A DNA stretch of 64,000 nucleotides. Source: Cellulomonas sp. URHD0024 (lineage in GTDB: Bacteria; Actinomycetota; Actinomycetes; Actinomycetales; Cellulomonadaceae). Where the stretch lies: the NCBI RefSeq assembly GCF_000426185.1, contig NZ_AUEW01000004.1, forward strand, positions 434,001 to 498,000, written 5' to 3'. Each line of letters opens with the position of its first letter. Positions within the stretch are counted from its first letter, which is position 1. The notes beneath the pieces are model-generated. The model was not told where the DNA came from, did not search any database, and saw nothing but the letters and a program-made list of their open reading frames with translations. The position numbers were made by a program, and so were the translations under genes. Below, in pieces: positions 7,268 to 14,650 of this stretch.

Positions 7268-7684
7268 TCAGGCGGTCGGCGCTGAGACGTTGACCAGCCA
7301 GCTCACCCCGAACTTGTCCACCAGCATCCCGAACGTGTCGCCCCACGGGGCCGTCTCGAGCGGGGCCGTGATCGTCGCGCCGTCGGAGAGCTTGTCCCAG
7401 TAGCCCGTGAGCTCGCCGAGGTCGTCACCGCTGAGCGACACCGAGATGTTGCTGGTGGGCGACCACTCCATGTGCTCCGGGACGTCCGCGGCCATGAGAA
7501 CCAGGCCCGACGGGCTGGTGATCTGACCGTGCATGATCAGGTCGGCGTCGCTGGGGGACTGGCTCATCCCGCCTTCCCCGAACGTGCTGGTCACCAGCTC
7601 GCCCCCGAGGACGGCCGCATAGAACTCGAGCGCCTCCTTCGCGTTGGAACGGAAGTTGAGGTACGGGTTGAGGATCGTGGGCAC
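7268..7684 (-). CDS. VOC-fold protein, PhnB-like
   Basis: A 138-residue vicinal-oxygen-chelate protein of the PhnB/3-demethylubiquinone-methyltransferase-like group: NPYLNFRSNAKEALEFYAAV at 6-25, then FGEGGMSQSP, and the C-terminal PWGDTFGMLVDKFGVSWLVN typical of this family. These proteins resemble glyoxalase and antibiotic-resistance proteins but most have no proven reaction. The ATG at 7682-7684 gives the family's usual N-terminus, with a GGAGAC-type ribosome-binding site. It is transcribed alone, away from the SLOG-SLATT gene. Confidence 0.85.
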   Translation of the reverse strand: MPTILNPYLNFRSNAKEALEFYAAVLGGELVTSTFGEGGMSQSPSDADLIMHGQITSPSGLVLMAADVPEHMEWSPTSNISVSLSGDDLGELTGYWDKLSDGATITAPLETAPWGDTFGMLVDKFGVSWLVNVSAPTA

Positions 7685-8033
7685 GGCAGCGTCTCCTTCG
7701 TCTGTGGATCGTGGATCGCTCGTTCGGGCGACCAGTGCGGCGCACCCGCTTCACCTTGCCACCAGGCTCCCCTTGGCCGACACCGTCCGGCGCCCGTCGT
7801 CACGAGTCGATGTCGTACCCGGAGTCGGGCTCGCCGACCGTCCGAGCGGCGCTGCCGGGGCCGGACGGTCTCGTCACAGGACGTCCGCTTCTCGCCCTGC
7901 CCGAGGACCGGCCAGCCTGCGAAGCCCCGCGAGGCGGGTCCGTGCGTAGCGCGACCGGGAGCCCGGCGCTGGGCTCCTGTGAGACGCTGCGTACCAGGCC
8001 GAACCCCGGCACGGGCGGACGGGTGGTGTGGCG
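7685..8033. other. Intergenic region between two divergent VOC genes
   Basis: I see no gene in this 349-base stretch; the overlapping reading frames are Pro/Arg/Ala-rich shadows without family sequence. It must hold the divergent promoters of the two VOC genes. A short tandem TGGATCG repeat lies near 7703-7716. No clear -35/-10 pair stands out. Confidence 0.5.
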
Positions 8034-8435
8034 ATGAACGACGATCCGGTCGTGTCACTCATGCTTGCCGTGCCCGACGCGCAGGCCGCGGCCCGCTGGT
8101 ACGAGGCGGCGATGGGCGCCACGCGGCTGTGGGACCTCGGCAGCGTCGTGGGGCTCTCTGTGCACGGGGCTCCACTGTTCCTCGGCGAGCCGGAGGGCAA
8201 CGGCTGGGCCGACCCGCTGAGCGTCGGGAACCCGACCGTGCGGATCGAGGTGTTCGTCGACGACCCCGACGCGTTCGTCGCCAGGGCGGTGGAGGCCGGC
8301 GCCGACGCCGGCGACCACCCTCTGCGCGACCATGACGCACCGTGGGGGACCCACCGGCAGGGTGGCTTCGTCGACCCGTTCGGCCACCTCTGGTTCGTCG
8401 GGGACCGCTCGCCGCTCAGCGGTTCTGAGCCCTAG
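8034..8435 (+). CDS. VOC-family protein (glyoxalase/bleomycin-resistance-like)
   Basis: A 133-residue VOC protein: MLAVPDAQAAARWYEAAMGA near the start and GGFVDPFGHLWFVGD at the C-terminus, where FGHLWF is the family's closing strand. Segment VRIEVFVDDPDAFVARAVEAGA links the two beta-alpha-beta modules. The ATG at 8034 has a weak GGGTGG ribosome-binding site seven bases upstream; a GTG at 8028 is an alternative that adds two residues. Substrate unknown. It diverges from the PhnB-like gene at 7268-7684. Confidence 0.8.
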   Translation: MNDDPVVSLMLAVPDAQAAARWYEAAMGATRLWDLGSVVGLSVHGAPLFLGEPEGNGWADPLSVGNPTVRIEVFVDDPDAFVARAVEAGADAGDHPLRDHDAPWGTHRQGGFVDPFGHLWFVGDRSPLSGSEP

Positions 8436-8466
8436 ATCCGGCGCTCCCGCGAGCGTGGCGGGAAAT

Positions 8467-8478
8467 CGATGATCATCG
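8467..8478. repeat. Perfect 12-bp palindrome CGATGATCATCG
   Basis: An AT-richer perfect palindrome in the short gap between the VOC gene and a small putative ORF. It could be an operator or a short transcript-end structure (TTTT follows three bases later). No further support. Confidence 0.3.
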
Positions 8479-8527
8479 GCTTTTCTGCCACTCGTCCGGG
8501 GCATGCTCCGAGGACGACGCTCGAGGT

Positions 8528-8740
8528 ATGAGAACAGTCCTCACCCTGGTGGCAGCCCTGATCGTCGTCGCGCCGTTCGTCGTCCTGACCTTGCGCACCA
8601 CGCGTTGGGACCCGGTAGGGCACCTACGTCGTCACACCTCCGGACTCGATCGCGTGGTCGCGCCGAACGGCCGTAGCGCGGTCGACCTCCCGCGGGTCCT
8701 CGTCGACCTCGCGGCAGCACGGGCGCACGCCGATCACTGA
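8528..8740 (+). CDS. Possible small membrane or secreted protein
   Basis: A 70-codon ORF beginning with a hydrophobic segment, MRTVLTLVAALIVVAPFVVL, then a basic, Arg/His-rich tail. The leading segment is a plausible single transmembrane helix or signal anchor. Against it: the nearest Shine-Dalgarno-like bases (GAGG) are only one base before the ATG, and I recognise no family. Kept as a low-confidence small gene because the region otherwise has none and the hydrophobic start is well formed. Confidence 0.35.
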   Translation: MRTVLTLVAALIVVAPFVVLTLRTTRWDPVGHLRRHTSGLDRVVAPNGRSAVDLPRVLVDLAAARAHADH

Positions 8741-8773
8741 GGACCCGCGCAGCGAGCGCCTGCACGGTCGTCG

Positions 8774-9817
8774 TCAGGACTCGCCCGGGTACACGACGCC
8801 GACCTGCCGGCGGATGTCGTCGGCCGTCTCGAGGATCGTGACCGTCTCGTCGAGGGGGAGCAGCGGTGAGTCGGTCCGCCCCTCCGCGGCGTAGGTGGCG
8901 AGCGCGGCGGTCTGGAAGCTCAGCCCGCCGTAGCCGTGGATGCTGTTCGCGTCCCAGGTGCCGGTGGCTTCACCGATGGTCAGCGTCACACCGGCGGGGA
9001 CGTAGCACCTGTCGTCGACCTCGATCCGGCCGAGCGAGCCGAAGACCTGCGCGGTGTGCCCCGAAGCGGTGAGCATCGACGTGAACAGCTGTGCCTGAGC
9101 GGTGCCGTAGCCGATCTGCGCACTCACCTGCGCGTCCACCCCGGTCGCCGCGAGCGTCCCGGCGGCTTGGACGCTCGTCGGACGCAGGGCAAGACCGGCG
9201 GCGCCCGCGACTGCCGAGGCGAACGACAGGGGATAGACGCCCAGGTCCAGCAGGACGCCGCCCGCCAGGGCGGGGTCGAGCAACCGGTGCGTCGGGCTCA
9301 GGCCGGCGTGCACGCCGTAGTCCGCCGTGATCCGGTGCACCTGCCCGAGAAGGCCGTCCTCGAGCACCCGGCGGACGACGTCGGTGTGCGGGAGGTAGCG
9401 CGTCCACATGGCCTCCATGAGCAGGACGCCTGCCGCGGCTGCGACCAGCTCGCGTGCCTCGGCGGCGTTGCGCGTGAACGCCTTCTCGACGAGGACGTGC
9501 TTGCCGGCTCCGAGCGCGAGCAGGGCGTGCTCTCGGTGGTGGCTGTGCGGGCTCGCGACGTACACGGCGTCGACCTCGGGATCGTCGACGAGCGCCTCGT
9601 AGGAGGTGTGCACCCGGTCGACGCCGTGCCTGCGGGCGAACTCCGCGGCGCGTTCCGGTGAGCGCGACCCGACCGCGACCAGCCGCTGGCGCGTGTGCTG
9701 GCGCAGCGCGGTCGCCCAGTGCCCGGCGATGTGGCCCGGGGCGAGGATGCCCCAGCGCAGGACGGGCGCATCCATGGGGTCAGGGGTTCGCGGCTCGGGG
9801 AGGGTCAGGCGCGGCAT
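8774..9817 (-). CDS. Gfo/Idh/MocA-family oxidoreductase
   Basis: A 347-residue NAD(P)-dependent sugar or dihydrodiol dehydrogenase-like protein. The Rossmann nucleotide site is WGILAPGHIAGHWATALRQ (about residues 21-39). VDAVYVASPHSHHREHALLALGAGKHVLVEKAF carries the family's conserved EK-P-like motif, and the C-terminal half forms the beta-sheet substrate domain. The ATG at 9815-9817 is used; a second ATG at 9773-9775 (MDAPVLRWGI) is possible. It is the last of three same-strand genes with gaps of 27-31 bases (deazaflavin oxidoreductase, GyrI-like, this gene). Substrate not predictable. Confidence 0.85.
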   Translation of the reverse strand: MPRLTLPEPRTPDPMDAPVLRWGILAPGHIAGHWATALRQHTRQRLVAVGSRSPERAAEFARRHGVDRVHTSYEALVDDPEVDAVYVASPHSHHREHALLALGAGKHVLVEKAFTRNAAEARELVAAAAGVLLMEAMWTRYLPHTDVVRRVLEDGLLGQVHRITADYGVHAGLSPTHRLLDPALAGGVLLDLGVYPLSFASAVAGAAGLALRPTSVQAAGTLAATGVDAQVSAQIGYGTAQAQLFTSMLTASGHTAQVFGSLGRIEVDDRCYVPAGVTLTIGEATGTWDANSIHGYGGLSFQTAALATYAAEGRTDSPLLPLDETVTILETADDIRRQVGVVYPGES

Positions 9818-9848
9818 GCGCACAGCCTGACATCGCCTGCCCCGGGAG

Positions 9849-10325
9849 TCAGGCGATGACCGGCAGGACGAGCCGAGTCTCGTTCTGGCTCGGCTCGGCG
9901 ACCTCGCTGGGGTCCGTGAGGTAGACCTCGAGGAAGTCCCCCCGCATCTGCGCCGCGTGCTGAGAGAGCCAGGTCCGCAGCTCGCCCCATGCGCCCGGGA
10001 GGCCGTCGTAGCTGCCGACGTGCACCCCGACCGCGGCGGGACCGCCCGGCAGCTCGACGACCTCGACGCCGCCGCCGAGGTCTTCGACCACGTCGGCACC
10101 GACCACGAAGCCCGCCGCGAGGTCGACGGAGTCCGTGGGCATGTCGCGGTACCAGCCGAACGCCGGACCCGTGATCGTCAGCCCCGCCGCCGCGACCTCC
10201 TCGGCGACCAGCCGGTAGGCGCGGTCATAGAAGGCAACCAGTGCATCCATGGCGACGCGCTCACGCAGGACGGCGACGAGCGTGGTCGGCTGGACTTCGA
10301 CGGTGATCTCCACGGGGCTCCTCAT
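9849..10325 (-). CDS. GyrI-like / AraC-effector-binding-domain protein
   Basis: A 158-residue stand-alone GyrI-like domain: EVQPTTLVAVLRERVAMDAL at the N-terminus, TGPAFGWYRDMPTDSVDLAAGFVVG in the middle and PGGPAAVGVHVGSYDGLPGAW toward the end. This follows the pattern of SOUL/GyrI small-molecule-binding domains found at the end of AraC- and MerR-type regulators. No DNA-binding part is present. Some stand-alone members bind or hydrolyse small cyclopropane-type molecules; the ligand here is unknown. Middle gene of a three-gene unit. Confidence 0.8.
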   Translation of the reverse strand: MRSPVEITVEVQPTTLVAVLRERVAMDALVAFYDRAYRLVAEEVAAAGLTITGPAFGWYRDMPTDSVDLAAGFVVGADVVEDLGGGVEVVELPGGPAAVGVHVGSYDGLPGAWGELRTWLSQHAAQMRGDFLEVYLTDPSEVAEPSQNETRLVLPVIA

Positions 10326-10352
10326 CGTTCAGTGGGCACAGGCTGGTCTGTG

Positions 10353-10772
10353 TCAGACGTCTCGGCGTGCGAGCCGCAGCACCGGGATCGTGCGTGTGGT
10401 GCGCTGCTCGTAGGAACGGAAACCCGCCGAGCGGTCGAGGAACCGGGCCCACCCGGCGTCGCGCTCGGAGCCGACGAGCTCCGTGGCGTGCACAGGCACG
10501 GTGCCGTCGTCCGGTGTCTCGATCTCCACGTCCGGGTGCGCGAGCAGGTTGTGGTACCAGCCGGGGTTCTGCGGTGCACCGCCCTTGGAGGCTGCCACGA
10601 GCCACGCGTCCTCGTCGTCGATCCGGATGGCCGCCACGGGGCTGATGCGCTCGGTCCCGGACCTGGCGCCTCGGTGGTGGAGCAGGACCAGGCCCTTGCC
10701 GAACCCGTTCGTCTGCACGAAACCGCCGTTCGTCCGGAACTCGTCGATGATCTGCTGGTTCCAGTCGCTCAT
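10353..10772 (-). CDS. Deazaflavin(F420)-dependent nitroreductase-family protein (DDN-like)
   Basis: A 139-residue split beta-barrel protein of the F420-dependent Ddn/Rv3547 family. Motifs are GFGKGLVLLHHRGARSG (about 22-38), AASKGGAPQNPGWYHNLLAHP (the signature of this family), and a C-terminal RTIPVLRLAR. These enzymes reduce quinones or nitroaromatics with reduced F420. The ATG at 10770-10772 (MSDWNQQIIDEFRTNGG) is the family's normal N-terminus. It leads a three-gene unit and ties the unit to the F420 metabolism encoded at 33-40 kb. Confidence 0.9.
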   Translation of the reverse strand: MSDWNQQIIDEFRTNGGFVQTNGFGKGLVLLHHRGARSGTERISPVAAIRIDDEDAWLVAASKGGAPQNPGWYHNLLAHPDVEIETPDDGTVPVHATELVGSERDAGWARFLDRSAGFRSYEQRTTRTIPVLRLARRDV

Positions 10773-10840
10773 GGCCCCAGTCTCGCCCGGCCGGGCCGGC
10801 CCGCGCGCGGTGCGGTGGCCGCCCGCTGCACCGCTGAAGT

Positions 10841-12214
10841 GTGACGGACACGGCACCTCGTCCTGGTCAGGGCTCGGCCACGAGCGCCGATTGCTGGCTC
10901 GTGACCCTGCACCCCGCCGCGCCGCCGCGCCCCTCCGCCCGCAAGGACGGCGGCGCCAGCCGCCTACCTGTCGCACTGCGGGCGCTGGCACTGCCCAACT
11001 ACCGGCGCTGGGCGCTCGCGGACCTCGTGTCCAACGTCGGGTCGTGGATGTCGACCGCCGCGCTCGGCTGGCTCGTCTACGACATGACCGGGTCGGCCAC
11101 CGCGCTCGGGGCCGTCGTCGCCGTCAAGCAGGCGCCCGCGCTCGTCCTGGGGCTGGCCGGCGGGGCGCTCGCGGACAGGCTCGACGCGCGACGGGTCCTG
11201 CCGCTCACCCAAGGTGCCTACGCGGTGCTCGCCGGCGGACTGGCGATGATGACCTCGGGCGGCCACACGCGGCTGTGGCACCTGTACGTGTTCGCGGCTC
11301 TCACGGGTGTCCTGGGTGTGCTGGACGGCCCGTGCTTCGGCAGGCTGCTGGCCCAGGTGCTCGGTCGCGAGAACCTGTCGAACGGCATCGCGCTGGGCTC
11401 CGTGACGCACTCGACCGGCTGGGTGCTGGGTCTGGGTGCGGGGTCGGTGGTGCTCGCCGGGCCGGGCCCGTGGGTGGTGTTCGCCATCGACGCGGTGTCG
11501 TTCACGGTCGTCGCGCTCACGGTCCTGCGGCTACGGACAGACCTGCTGCACCCGATGGAGCGGGCGACCCGCGGGTCGAGCGGGGTCCGGGACGGCCTCC
11601 GCCACGTGCTGGCGAGCAGGCAGCTCGTCGTCGTCCTCCTCATGGGCACGGTCACCGGTGCGGTGGGCCGTCACTTCCAGGTGACGATGGCGGCGATGGC
11701 CGAACAGACCTTCCACGGTGGCCCCGGCCTCTACGGACGCCTGTTCACCTGCTTCTCCGTCGGCGCGCTCGTCGGCGCCGCGGTGGCCGCGCGACTGCGC
11801 CACCTGCGGATGCCGGTGCTGCTCGGCGCGGCGGCCGCCGCGGGACTCCTCCAGGCCGGCTCCGGCGCCGCGCCCGTGGCATGGGTGTTCGCCGGGGCCA
11901 TGTTCGCGGTGGCTGCCTGCTGCATCGTCTACGACACGGCGGTGTCGACGACCGTGCAGCTCCTGGCCCCGGGGCATGTGCGCGGCCGCGTCCTGGCCGT
12001 CCAGGGTCTCGTCGGCTCCCTCGCCTCGATGGCGGGCGCGCCACTCGTGGGATGGCTGACGGACACGCTCGGCCCGCGCGCCGCACTGGGTATCGGGGGT
12101 GCGCTGGCTCTCGCGGCCGTCGGCACCGCCGCCTGCGTGCTCGCCGGAGGGGCTGGGGCCGCAGCCCGCGCCGTCGGGACGGCGACGGGGGTGCGCGCGT
12201 TCGCTCCGGCGTGA
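10841..12214 (+). CDS. MFS transporter of the EntS/MFS_3 exporter type
   Basis: A 457-residue major-facilitator protein with about 10-12 transmembrane helices after a Pro/Ala/Arg-rich N-terminal extension of about 45 residues. ALALPNYRRWALADLVSNVG begins the core, and the loop 2-3 motif appears as GGALADRLDARRVL. GRENLSNGIALGSVTHSTGW in the middle and GHVRGRVLAVQGLVGSLASM in the C-terminal half are typical of MFS_3 exporters such as EntS. The GTG at 10841 is the first start; lack of a clear ribosome-binding site leaves a later start possible. Substrate unknown. Confidence 0.85.
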   Translation: MTDTAPRPGQGSATSADCWLVTLHPAAPPRPSARKDGGASRLPVALRALALPNYRRWALADLVSNVGSWMSTAALGWLVYDMTGSATALGAVVAVKQAPALVLGLAGGALADRLDARRVLPLTQGAYAVLAGGLAMMTSGGHTRLWHLYVFAALTGVLGVLDGPCFGRLLAQVLGRENLSNGIALGSVTHSTGWVLGLGAGSVVLAGPGPWVVFAIDAVSFTVVALTVLRLRTDLLHPMERATRGSSGVRDGLRHVLASRQLVVVLLMGTVTGAVGRHFQVTMAAMAEQTFHGGPGLYGRLFTCFSVGALVGAAVAARLRHLRMPVLLGAAAAAGLLQAGSGAAPVAWVFAGAMFAVAACCIVYDTAVSTTVQLLAPGHVRGRVLAVQGLVGSLASMAGAPLVGWLTDTLGPRAALGIGGALALAAVGTAACVLAGGAGAAARAVGTATGVRAFAPA

Positions 12215-12217
12215 GTC

Positions 12218-12237
12218 GCACGCCGGCGCCGGCGTGC
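12218..12237 (+). terminator. Palindromic hairpin after the MFS gene
   Basis: GCACGCCGGCGCCGGCGTGC is a perfect 20-base palindrome starting three bases after the MFS stop codon. It can fold into a GC-only stem and is the probable transcript end. A second stem, GGAACCAC/GTGGTTCC (12249-12269), follows directly. Confidence 0.6.
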
Positions 12238-12586
12238 ACGGGCGGGTCGGAACCACGGAGGGTGGTTCCGGAAAGGGGTCTGACCTGCGGCGCCCGTGAC
12301 ATTCGGGGAGTACCTCCAGACACGTGGTGTCACGCGCTCCACACGTGCCCTGACCTGCGGGTTGTGGAGATCACCGGCGAGCTCCGTTCCGGACCTGCAG
12401 GCAGAATCGCGCTGCCACGCGTCGAATCGGCCGACCCGCACCGTGGGGTGGAGTGCCGCACAACAGCGAACTCGACGACGCTGATCCTTCTGAAGTCGAC
12501 GGCGGATGTACGGGCCGACGTCCGGTGGCGATCACGGCGCGAGCCCTGGACACCCGTGTGCTCACGTCCAGTCCTATCGTGCTGAC
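12238..12586. other. Non-coding gap between the MFS gene and a hypothetical gene
   Basis: No convincing gene. Besides the stem at 12249-12269, the ten-base word TGACCTGCGG occurs twice (near 12291 and 12351), and two CACGTG hexamers lie near 12322-12347, one inside the palindrome GACAC-GTG-GTGTC. A TATCGT -10 element lies at the right end (12575-12580), six bases before the next ATG. Confidence 0.45.
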
Positions 12587-12970
12587 ATGGACGACACCAT
12601 CACCGATTCACCCAGGGTTCTCGTCATCGGCCTCGATCCCTACCGGGTCCCCGGGCCGTGGGACCCGGCGCCCGTCGCCCAGGCGATCGCGCAGGGCCTG
12701 TCCACGTTCGCCGACCACGGTGTCGGGGTCGAGGTCTGCCTCGTGGGAATCGACGGGAGCGACGACGTGGGAGCGGTCGTTGGCCGCGCGCTGCGGGCGT
12801 ACCGGTGGGAGTGCGTGGTCGTGGGGGGAGGCCTGCGCCATTCGGACGACAACGTCGAGCTGCTGGAGCAGGTCGTCAACCTCATCCGGCGGCACGCGCC
12901 CGACGCGGCGATCGCGTTCAACAGCACCCCTGATACCACGTACGAGGCCGCAGCTCGCTGGATCGGGTGA
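12587..12970 (+). CDS. Conserved-type hypothetical protein
   Basis: A 127-residue soluble protein I cannot place in a named family. It reads as an alternating alpha/beta fold: RVLVIGLDPYRVPGPWDP, GVGVEVCLVGIDGSDDVGAVVGRALRAY, ECVVVGGGLRHSDDNVELLEQVVNLIRRHAPDAAIAFNS. Hydrophobic strands and helices alternate as in flavodoxin- or receiver-like folds. Many proteobacteria and actinobacteria carry short proteins with an xGLDPxxV-PWxP start, function unknown. The ATG at 12587 lies six bases after TATCGT, so the mRNA may be leaderless. A strong palindrome follows the stop. Confidence 0.7.
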   Translation: MDDTITDSPRVLVIGLDPYRVPGPWDPAPVAQAIAQGLSTFADHGVGVEVCLVGIDGSDDVGAVVGRALRAYRWECVVVGGGLRHSDDNVELLEQVVNLIRRHAPDAAIAFNSTPDTTYEAAARWIG

Positions 12971-12974
12971 CGCC

Positions 12975-12994
12975 ACGGAGCCGGCCGGCTCCGT
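12975..12994 (+). terminator. Palindromic terminator-like hairpin
   Basis: ACGGAGCCGGCCGGCTCCGT, a perfect 20-base palindrome, begins four bases after the stop of the hypothetical gene at 12587-12970. No U tract follows. Confidence 0.55.
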
Positions 12995-13186
12995 CCAGGC
13001 GGGCGTGTCCTGCGCGAAGGCGGCAACGTCGGCGCCACCGGCGACCACGAGTGCACTCGGAGCTGGCCTACCGCACGCCCACCGAGGTCGCCCGCAATGG
13101 TCCGACCTCGAACCCCATTCCGGCATGGGGGACTCGCGACAGACCTTGCGGAACTGCAGGGAGCGCAAATACGAAACCACCCACGG

Positions 13187-13257
13187 AGCGGACGACGGGA
13201 ATCGAACCCGCGTAGCCAGTTTGGAAGACTGGGGCTCTACCATTGAGCTACGTCCGC
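13187..13257 (-). tRNA. tRNA-Gly (TCC anticodon)
   Basis: The minus strand folds as a complete cloverleaf. Acceptor stem GCGGACG pairs with CGTCCGC, the D arm is GTAGCTCAATGGTAGAGC, the anticodon stem-loop has CAGTC-TTCCAAA-CTG around anticodon TCC, and the T loop is GGTTCGATTCC. The discriminator base is T and CCA is not encoded. Total 71 bases, normal for tRNA-Gly. Confidence 0.95.
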
Positions 13258-13363
13258 ACAGGTCCGGGCTCTGCGTGAGCAGTCCGGACTGCGGCACCTA
13301 GGGTAACGGGTGCATGGGGGCGCAACGTGCACTCGTCCGGCCTTCGGGCCCGAACGGGTGTGC

Positions 13364-13437
13364 CGGGATGTGGCGCAGGTTGGTAGCGCGTCCGCTTTGG
13401 GAGCGGAAGGTCGTGGGTTCGAATCCCGCCATCCCGA
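13364..13437 (+). tRNA. tRNA-Pro (TGG anticodon)
   Basis: Complete cloverleaf. Acceptor stem CGGGATG pairs with CATCCCG, the D arm is GGCGCAGGTTGGTAGCGC, the anticodon arm CCGCT-TTGGGAG-CGG has anticodon TGG, and the T arm is GGGTTCGAATCCC. Discriminator A, CCA not encoded, 74 bases. The gene is divergent from tRNA-Gly, 106 bases away. Confidence 0.95.
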
Positions 13438-13449
13438 CCGAGATGAGGC

Positions 13450-14193
13450 TCAGGACTCGTCGGTCTCGTCGGTGCGAAGGTCCACGTACCGGGACGGGGT
13501 CTCGGAGACGGCCCAGCCGACTCCGGCGTCGTCCCCCGGATCGACGGGGTTGATCCGGCGGACGGGAATGGGCTGCGTCAGGTCCTCGGCCGACACCTTC
13601 GTGGGTGCGGGGGGCCACGAAGGCCGGAACGAGGGCGGGACTGCACGGGGAGCCGGCGCCGGGGCCTGCTTGTCCGGGCCGGCGTTCTGCGGTGCGAAGA
13701 TCACCGCGCAGATCTCGCGGTAGGTGTCGTTGGGGCGGGGAACGAACGGGATCGAGCGCATCGCCTGGTCCTGGCCCGCCGACTCCAGCACGAACTCGCC
13801 GAACCCGAGCAGCAGCCCGAGCGGCGAGCGCTTGTAGTTCATGTCCGTCACCTTGCCCAGCGGCATCATCGCGACCTTGCGTGTGACCAGCCCGAAGATG
13901 AGCAGCATGCGACGGTCGGTCGTGACGAACCACTCGGCGCGCCAGTTGAGCACCAGCCAGACCGACCGGGCGAGCACCGCGATCCAGAGCCACCACAGCA
14001 GCTCCCCGCCGTCCCCGAAGGCCCGGGTCGCCGGCCCGACGAGCCAGCCGACGACGACGAACGCGGCGAGCGCCGTGAGCACGGGTTCGACGACCTTGGC
14101 CCAGTGCAGCCGGACCGCGACGACCACGCGCTCCTCGGGTACGAGGTAGCGCTCGAAGTTCGGGTGCGGCACCCGCGGGTCCCAGCCCGACAT
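13450..14193 (-). CDS. PH-domain membrane protein (bPH_2)
   Basis: A 247-residue protein with two transmembrane helices (about 35-55 and 65-83) followed by a bacterial PH-like domain: WRAEWFVTTDRRMLLIFGLVTRKVAMMPLGKVTDM. FVTTDRR followed by G-x-x-x-R-x-x-x-x-P-x-x-K is the bPH_2 signature. The C-terminal 90 residues are Pro-rich and probably disordered. Similar proteins sit next to trigger factor in many actinobacteria. Role in the envelope is likely but undefined. Confidence 0.8.
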   Translation of the reverse strand: MSGWDPRVPHPNFERYLVPEERVVVAVRLHWAKVVEPVLTALAAFVVVGWLVGPATRAFGDGGELLWWLWIAVLARSVWLVLNWRAEWFVTTDRRMLLIFGLVTRKVAMMPLGKVTDMNYKRSPLGLLLGFGEFVLESAGQDQAMRSIPFVPRPNDTYREICAVIFAPQNAGPDKQAPAPAPRAVPPSFRPSWPPAPTKVSAEDLTQPIPVRRINPVDPGDDAGVGWAVSETPSRYVDLRTDETDES

Positions 14194-14207
14194 GTTCTAG
14201 AGGCCGA

Positions 14208-14375
14208 TCATGCGGTGAGGTTCCCGAAGAACGCGGCGAAGCTCTCGAACGCCCCGGCGACCACGTCCCAGGCTGCCCGGACGACGTCGGCGGAACGGTC
14301 CGGGCTGGTGACGACGGCGTACACGAGGAAGATCGCTGTTGCCCAGATCAGCGCGGTCCGGAGCTTCGGGGGCAT
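14208..14375 (-). CDS. Small single-pass membrane protein
   Basis: A 55-residue protein: MPPKLRTALIWATAIFLVYA and a short amphipathic tail ending FAAFFGNLTA. One transmembrane helix spans about 7-25. The ATG at 14373-14375 is preferred over upstream in-frame starts because AAGGA lies seven bases before it. It lies immediately upstream of the PH-domain gene (14 bases between this stop and that start), so the two are probably cotranscribed. No family recognised. Confidence 0.6.
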   Translation of the reverse strand: MPPKLRTALIWATAIFLVYAVVTSPDRSADVVRAAWDVVAGAFESFAAFFGNLTA

Positions 14376-14650
14376 GGGAAGTCCTTCTGGTTGCGTCATC
14401 GGAGGGGCAGGGATGTGCCGACGTCGGCGCACCCCTCGGGCCGAAGCGTACTAATCGGACCAATCGCCGCGGGTGAAGAACGTGGGCGTGCCGCGATCCG
14501 TCTGACACAGATTCGTACGAACGTCGATGCCACGGTCGAGATCGCACAGGTACGCGCCCCCGGAACCCTCAGCAGACGACGGCGGGACCCGATCGGGTCG
14601 ATCAGGGGCAGCGGGCCGGTCGCTCGTCCCCACACCCCAGGAGTCGCACC

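Noticed and set aside
12453..13301. Long plus-strand open frame crossing the hypothetical gene and the tRNA-Gly gene
   Set aside because: It runs through a tRNA on the other strand and out of frame over a good gene start (ATG 12587). Chance open frame.
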